NCBI GenBank assembly: GCA_025455635.1
Contig: JALOMF010000273.1
Location: 1-6,067, forward strand
Length of the DNA stretch: 6,067 nt
Direction of reading: 5' to 3'
DNA from: Saprospiraceae bacterium
GTDB taxonomy: Bacteria; Bacteroidota; Bacteroidia; Chitinophagales; Saprospiraceae
Shown: piece after piece, positions 1 to 4,700 of the stretch
Position numbering within the stretch: the first letter of the stretch is position 1
Layout: each line of letters starts with the position of its first letter
Made by a program: the position numbers and the translations under genes
Notes under the pieces: model-generated
Told to the model about the DNA's origin: nothing
Seen by the model: only the letters and a program-made list of their open reading frames with translations
Databases searched by the model: none

Positions 1-422
1 CCGAAGTCAATGTGGTTGTTGGTGTTGACGTCAGGTGTGAGCGGGTTGTTGCCTGCAATGCCAGCGTCGCCCGTAGGCTCGGTGCCAGCGTCAAGTGTGA
101 TGACAGTGGACAGGATTACGCCAGTGCCGCTAGTACCAACACCGTTGTCATCCAAGTCGTCGCTCTCAGGTGTGCCTGTAGTGGTGATGTCGTCGGAGCT
201 GTGCTGGCCATCGAGGTCAGAGTCGTTAGCGTTCACGCCCACCACGTAGTTGCCTTCTGGCAGGTTGGTGAAAATGTAATCGCCGTTGGTGTCTGTGTAA
301 GCGGTGTCAAGTGGCGTAGTGCCATTGCCTGCGTAGAGGATGACCATCACGTTGGCGATGCCACCTTCCGTGCCGTCTTGGATACCGTTGTTGTTCACGT
401 CAGCGAAGATGTTGCTACCGAT
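1..422 (-). other. SdrD B-like module 2 of the left protein, cut by window edge
   Basis: This module starts at residue 398 with IGSNIFADVNNNGIQDGTEG, carrying the calcium-loop pattern DVNNNGIQD. It continues through YTDTNGDYIFTNLPEGNYVVGV, the canonical core of the fold. An acidic segment with DSDLDGQHSSDD and SDDLDDNG follows. The frame reaches the left edge at NHIDFG, so the closing DFGF is split by the window boundary and the module is essentially complete. Confidence 0.85.
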
Positions 423-1613
423 GCTCATGCCGTAGAAGCCGAAGTCAACCGTGAGGTTGTCGTCGCCGTCGGCGATGGTAGAGTTGTCTGGGTTTTCACC
501 CAATGGCTCGTTGGTGTAGCTGAGGGTAACGGAAGCGCTGGTCATCACGCCACCAGCGTAGAAGCCAATCTTTTGGTACTGGCCATTGTCGTCGCCATCG
601 GTGGCCACTGCGTCAGGTTCTGGCGCTGAAACCTCAGAGGTTGCGCCAGCGTTGCTGATGCTCGTGCCGCTGCTGTAGAGGAACTCAAGCGTACCGCCAG
701 AGCCGATTTCGCTGGAAGGTATGCCCACGAAGTACTTGCCCGGAGCGAGGCCCTCGAAGAGGTAAAGACCACTGGCATCCGTATTATCGGTAGCGATTGG
801 GGTCTGCTCCAAGCCTGTAAGCGAACCGTTGCCGTCGGCATCCAAGAACAATTCCACGGTCACGTTCTCGATTGGGCTTTCACCACCGTCCCGTATGCCG
901 TCGTTGTTGGTATCGTACCAAACGTAGTTACCAAGGTTGAGGCAGCGCACATCAATCGTCAAAGAGTCAATGTCGTAGCATGCCGTGGAGGTTGCATCGA
1001 GCGCCGTGGTGTTTTTCCTGAAATAGTACTTGCGGGTGCTGGTTGGTGCCACTGCAGTTGGCGTAAGCACCGTACTTGCTCCACCAGCCTGGGCTTCTGC
1101 CAGGGTGTTGTAGTAGAACATAGTACCGGCAGGGCCGCCAGCATCAGTGACCAAGGTGGTGAGGTTGGCAGTCTCCCCAGCCGATGCGCAAATAGTGTCC
1201 GCAGTGGTCGCCAAATTGGGCACTGGCAGGAAGTTAATGGTGATGGTGTCGTTCTTGGTGGCACAGCCTGATGGCGTGGCGTATTCCGCTTTGAGGATGT
1301 ACGTGCCGCCCGATGCTGATACATAAATGGTTCCGGGCACGGTCAAGCGTGTCGGGTCAACATTGTAGGTAGCAGCGTTGCCAGCGTTGATGAGTACATC
1401 GGGAGCACCCATCGAGTACCATTGGAAATTGGTGTAGGTCACGATGTCCTGCGGTTCCAACTTGACCGTATCTGCGGTACAGTACGAGTAGGTGTTGGTA
1501 CACGACGAGGTCGTGAGGGTTTGGGCAGAGGCCCTCATGCCGAGGAAGGTCAGCATGACTACCGACAGGTATTTGAGCCATTTTAGGTGATGTGATGTTT
1601 GAAGATTTTTCAT
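1..1613 (-). CDS. Secreted SdrD B-like repeat protein, 3' end cut by window
   Basis: The frame is open from the ATG at 1613-1611 to the left edge with no stop, giving 537 complete codons, so the C-terminus lies outside the window. The start is chosen because it opens a textbook Sec signal peptide: basic N-region with Lys2, Lys11 and Lys14, hydrophobic core YLSVVMLTFLG, and probable cleavage at ASA|Q (30/31). No Shine-Dalgarno sequence precedes it, as is usual in Bacteroidota. Residues 31-128 and 129-226 form two Ig/PKD-like modules; the second ends in the typical pattern RKYYFRKN...CYDIDSLTIDV. Residues 227-397 are an SdrD B-like module opening with LGNYVWYDTNNDGIRDGGES and closing with VDFGFYG. 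A second SdrD B-like module begins at 398 (IGSNIFADVNNNGIQDGTEG) and reaches the edge at DFG. The DxNxDGxxD loops are the calcium-binding type known from SdrD-family B repeats. The likely role is an exported, cell-surface or matrix stalk/adhesin-like protein. The C-terminus probably carries more repeats and a sorting domain, but this is inference. Family-level confidence is high; the specific function is unknown. Confidence 0.9.
   Translation of the reverse strand, partial: MKNLQTSHHLKWLKYLSVVMLTFLGMRASAQTLTTSSCTNTYSYCTADTVKLEPQDIVTYTNFQWYSMGAPDVLINAGNAATYNVDPTRLTVPGTIYVSASGGTYILKAEYATPSGCATKNDTITINFLPVPNLATTADTICASAGETANLTTLVTDAGGPAGTMFYYNTLAEAQAGGASTVLTPTAVAPTSTRKYYFRKNTTALDATSTACYDIDSLTIDVRCLNLGNYVWYDTNNDGIRDGGESPIENVTVELFLDADGNGSLTGLEQTPIATDNTDASGLYLFEGLAPGKYFVGIPSSEIGSGGTLEFLYSSGTSISNAGATSEVSAPEPDAVATDGDDNGQYQKIGFYAGGVMTSASVTLSYTNEPLGENPDNSTIADGDDNLTVDFGFYGMSIGSNIFADVNNNGIQDGTEGGIANVMVILYAGNGTTPLDTAYTDTNGDYIFTNLPEGNYVVGVNANDSDLDGQHSSDDITTTGTPESDDLDDNGVGTSGTGVILSTVITLDAGTEPTGDAGIAGNNPLTPDVNTNNHIDF
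423..935 (-). other. SdrD B-like module 1 of the left protein
   Basis: Residues 227-397. The module opens with LGNYVWYDTNNDGIRDGGES, whose DTNNDGIRD is an EF-hand-like calcium loop. LFLDADGNGSLTG offers a second Asp-rich loop. A strand pair, SGLYLFEGLAPGKYFVGI, matches the usual Y-F-T-x-L-x-P-G-x-Y core of the fold. It closes with the acidic stretch ADGDDN and VDFGFYG. At about 171 residues it is longer than a minimal B repeat of roughly 110 residues. The extra length is an insert with TDGDDNGQYQ and YTNEPLGENPDN. Confidence 0.85.
936..1523 (-). other. Two N-terminal Ig/PKD-like modules of the left protein
   Basis: Residues 31-128 and 129-226 of the left protein are two beta-rich modules of about 98 residues. 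The first contains FQWYS and GTYILKAEY and ends with NDTITINF before the linker LPVPN. The second starts with an ICASAGE segment and ends with YYFRKN...CYDIDSLTIDV. These patterns are typical of the Ig-like domains common in Bacteroidota surface proteins. Cys38 and Cys45 sit next to each other near the mature N-terminus and could form a small disulfide loop. The two modules share little sequence, so I call them by pattern and length. Confidence 0.6.
1524..1613 (-). other. Sec signal peptide of the left CDS
   Basis: This encodes residues 1-30 of the left CDS. It has a positively charged start (MKN, then Lys11 and Lys14), a hydrophobic stretch at about residues 15-26, and a small-residue A-S-A cleavage motif before Gln31. 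There is no Cys at +1, so it looks like a signal peptidase I substrate rather than a lipoprotein. It fixes the gene start and shows that the protein crosses the inner membrane. Confidence 0.85.
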
Positions 1614-1693
1614 GATTCGACAATAATGTTTAAAAAGAATTTAGATTTTTTATATAAAAAGGCATCCCTACCCGGTACGCATACCTAGGAAGT

Positions 1694-1713
1694 CAGCCAG
1701 ACATTCCAGCCAG
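1694..1713. repeat. Short direct repeat in the intergenic gap
   Basis: CAGCCAG occurs at 1694-1700 and again at 1707-1713, start to start 13 bp apart. It lies between the possible terminator and the AT-rich leader of the left gene. Two equal 7-mers at slightly more than one helical turn could be a protein-binding site, but nothing else in the window supports this. Confidence 0.3.
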
Positions 1714-1734
1714 CAAAAGGGGGTATTTTCAATC

Positions 1735-1771
1735 AAAAAACACGAGTTGCCGAAGGGGGAGGACTTGGCAA
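1735..1771 (-). terminator. Possible rho-independent terminator after the right CDS
   Basis: Just after the TGA, read on the minus strand, TTGCCAAG (1771-1764) pairs with CTT-C-GGCAA (1755-1747), with one bulged base and a C-rich loop of 8 nt. A TTTTTT run (1740-1735) follows after a 6-nt spacer. The stem is short and the spacer is longer than in a canonical terminator, so it is only a candidate. Its position directly after the stop codon is what makes it credible. Confidence 0.4.
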
Positions 1772-1772
1772 A

Positions 1773-4700
1773 TCAGTTGGTGCCCGCAGGTATCTTGGTC
1801 ACGTTGGCAGGGGGGCAAGCCAGCGGTACCGTGTTGGGCACTGCAATGTTTTTTTGGGTTTCGCAACCATGCTCGTTCCGCACGGTCACTGTGTTTGTTG
1901 TATTTGGGACAATGCCTTGTGCCGTCGTCAGGTTGGGGGGCGAGGCGGCGTAGGGCACAAAAGCGCCAGTATTGATGCTCATGGTGGAGGTGGCCGGGGT
2001 ACCGTTGGTCAGGCCAGCTATGATGACCTCTGGCGCATCGCCTGGGCAGACAGTGGCGAGGGCCAGCGTGAAGTCAGGCAGTAGTCGCACAGTGACGATG
2101 ATTTCCTGCGTGGGCCGGCAAACTGCACCATTGTCGGGGTTCAAAATGGCATAAACGAAATAGGTGCCAGCCGTTGCGAAGTCAGCAGAATTGAACACGT
2201 AGGTAGCCGTGTAGGGGGATGCACCGCCAGTCGGCGTTACGGTTGAAATGGCCGTGCCAGCGTAGATGGTGGCCGCCTCGGCTGGGGTAGGCGTACTGCC
2301 CGCCATCTGGTCAGTCGAGAAACGCACAAAGCGGATGCCATTGGTAGCGTTGGAGGTCGTGCGGACGGTGATGTTGCTGCCTGTTGCGCCAACGCAAAGC
2401 GATTGCGCAGCGCTCGGATTGGTGATGGTTGGGCAAATTTTTAGGCCAAAATCAAGCGAGTGGTTGACATAACCAGCACCACCAATAGTCACGGTGGTCA
2501 CGGGATAATTGGTAAATGCTTGACCAGCGGTCGTGAAGACAAAAGCGTCGCTGTCGTTCAAGTCGGGTGTCGCTCCGATGCCTGCATTTGGGTTGGTGAG
2601 GAGATAGTCCACCCCCCCTATGTTTATGTTACCATTGCTGGCAGACCAATTGTGGGTACCTCCTGTTTCACCGATTACGATATAGTACAATGAGTTGTCC
2701 TTGAGGGTGTCGTACCCTGTACCGTACTGCTGGTAATCGGTGAAATAATAGGCGCCCGGTAAACCGTTCACGGTAGCGGTGGTTGTGGTAGCCACCAGCG
2801 TGGCGACGCCAGCCACCATTTCATATAGATTGACTTTGATGCCGTTCACACCTGCCTCGCAAGGGTCTTGCACGCCGTCAAGGTCGGTATCAATCCAGAC
2901 GTAGTTGCCGATTTGCTTGGGTGCGGCTGCACAAATGAACTCGAAGTCGCCAAGGCCGTTGCCCTTCGATTGAGCAGGGCCTGATTCAACGATTCGGAAC
3001 TCATCGGAGCGGGCGCCCGTGGTCGTATTGTGCCAAAGCACGCCCAAGTCAAAAGCGAAGTTAAACCCATTGGAAGGGTCATAATGGACGGCCATCACCT
3101 CGTTGGTTCCTTTAAGCACGCCTACTGCCCCAATGAACGTTTCATTGTGGTTGTAGGTGGGCAATGCATTGGTGTCGTCAAAATAATCTGCATAGAAAAA
3201 CTCTCCCCTGCCACTGGGGCCGTCATCGCCCATGGAACTCCTGGTGGCATTGTCCTGCACTTCACAACCGGGCGCACCTTCCATTATCCAAGTATCCCCT
3301 TTCTTACAAAGCCTGAGGATATCGCCTGCTGCGTCAACAGTGGTCAGGTTGACGTTTCCTGAAATTGGCAAAAAGTTCTGAAAACCCATTTGATAGCCAA
3401 AAAGGTCGGAAATGCCCAAAATCATGGCACCATCGTCGGCGAAGTCAATGTCCGAGATAGCAGGTTGGGCATAGACCAATTCCGAGGAAGGGGTGATTGA
3501 AAACCCTGTCTCGGCCCAAGTGGATGCCCACCTGCGCCACTTTGACTCCCCGAACAGATTGTAGGGTGTAAAGTCAACGCCACGCTCCCGTTTGTAGTCG
3601 AGCGGGAAGCTCGCCGCCACCTCGAAGGCAGTGGGGTTGGCGGGGTCGAAGGAGAGTACGTAGCCCCAAAGGTCGGCATCAGTGCCGTTGTTCTCGCCCG
3701 TACACATACAGCCGAGGTAGCCCTTCCCATTGCGGAAGCCAAGCCCCCAGGGCCTCAGCACACCGTTTGAACAACTGGGCAGCCCCGTCGCGCTGCTCAT
3801 TAGGTATTGCCTCACCGTGCCGGGATAGGCAGTGGTGGATGAAATGTCCACCGTTATCAGGGCACGTTGGTTAAGGTTGACGACCCAAAGTGTGTTGCCA
3901 TCAGGCGACACATCGGCATCGCCGTAGCTCACCTTTCCAATCTTACCAAAGGCATCAATATCGTAGCTACTGGCCGTGTTGTTGTCGGGCAATTGGTTGT
4001 CAACGCCAATGCGGTTGACGCTGCCGAGGTCAATGGCCGGCCCACCATTGGCAGGCATTACGCCCTGCAAAGTAAAGCTGGTCTCCACGCTGTCGGCACC
4101 CGAAGAAAAGTCCAGGACGTAAATACCGCCAATGCCAGCAGGCCCCAGGCCGGAGTGCCGCTTCAACAAGGAAGAAGTAAAAATCCGCTTATTGTTGGCT
4201 TGCCAGCCCATGCCCCAAACAGTGCCCACCTCGTAGATGTCTGCCACGCCGCTCATGCCTGTGGGCGTCGGCCCAGTGCTGTTGTAGGGGAATGAAATGA
4301 TGCCCTTACCGATGTTGCCAGTGGCACCGTAAACGGCATTGCCCGGCTCATAGCAAGACAGGGCTGTTTTCGGGTTGTTGGTGTCGCAATAGTCTGACGG
4401 GTTCATCAGGCCCATGTCCACATTGCAGGAAGAGGCCGAAACGAAGCGCACCGAAGTGCCTGAATTGTTACCGTTGAACGCTGGGGACATTCCCGCAGGT
4501 ATGCCACTGAACTCCACCCGAAGCGGGTAGGTAAACCCATTGTCATTCAATGACCACTGGCCATTGACGTCCGTGACCGTCGTGCCTGCGAGGTTGTTGT
4601 TGCAGTCGTAAACATTTACTGTTATGCCACTAAATTCTTCTGTTTCGCTTGCATCACGTATGCCGTCGGCGTCAAAATCAATCCAAGCAGTGCCACCAAG

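Larger units (their letters stand above)
1614..1772 (-). promoter_or_regulatory. Intergenic leader between the two surface-protein genes
   Basis: These 159 bp separate the TGA of the upstream gene from the ATG of the left CDS. The last 55 bases or so before the ATG are strongly AT-rich, with runs such as TTTTTATATAAAAAA, in contrast to the coding DNA on both sides. A weak candidate for the Bacteroidota sigma -7 box (TAnnTTTG) is TAGGTATG at 1687-1680, one mismatch from consensus. The nearest TTTG upstream (1717-1714) is 26 bases away, longer than the usual spacing of about 19-21, so the promoter call is tentative. A separate transcript for the left gene is plausible from the gap and the possible terminator. 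Confidence 0.3.

Noticed and set aside
12..629. Plus-strand open frame of 205 codons
   Set aside because: It lies antisense to the SdrD B-like modules of the left CDS. Its translation is a low-complexity Val/Ala-rich string with no domain, and it mirrors the GAC/AAC/GGC-rich codons of the real gene.
1614..1775. The two CDSs as one gene broken by a stop or frameshift
   Set aside because: The left CDS has its own ATG and a clear signal peptide, and the gap is AT-rich and non-coding in appearance with a hairpin after the stop. Two separate genes explain this better.
3867..4295. Plus-strand open frame of 142 codons
   Set aside because: It is antisense to the propeller-like region, whose minus-strand frame reads as coherent blade motifs without interruption. 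There is no start context or recognisable domain on the plus strand.
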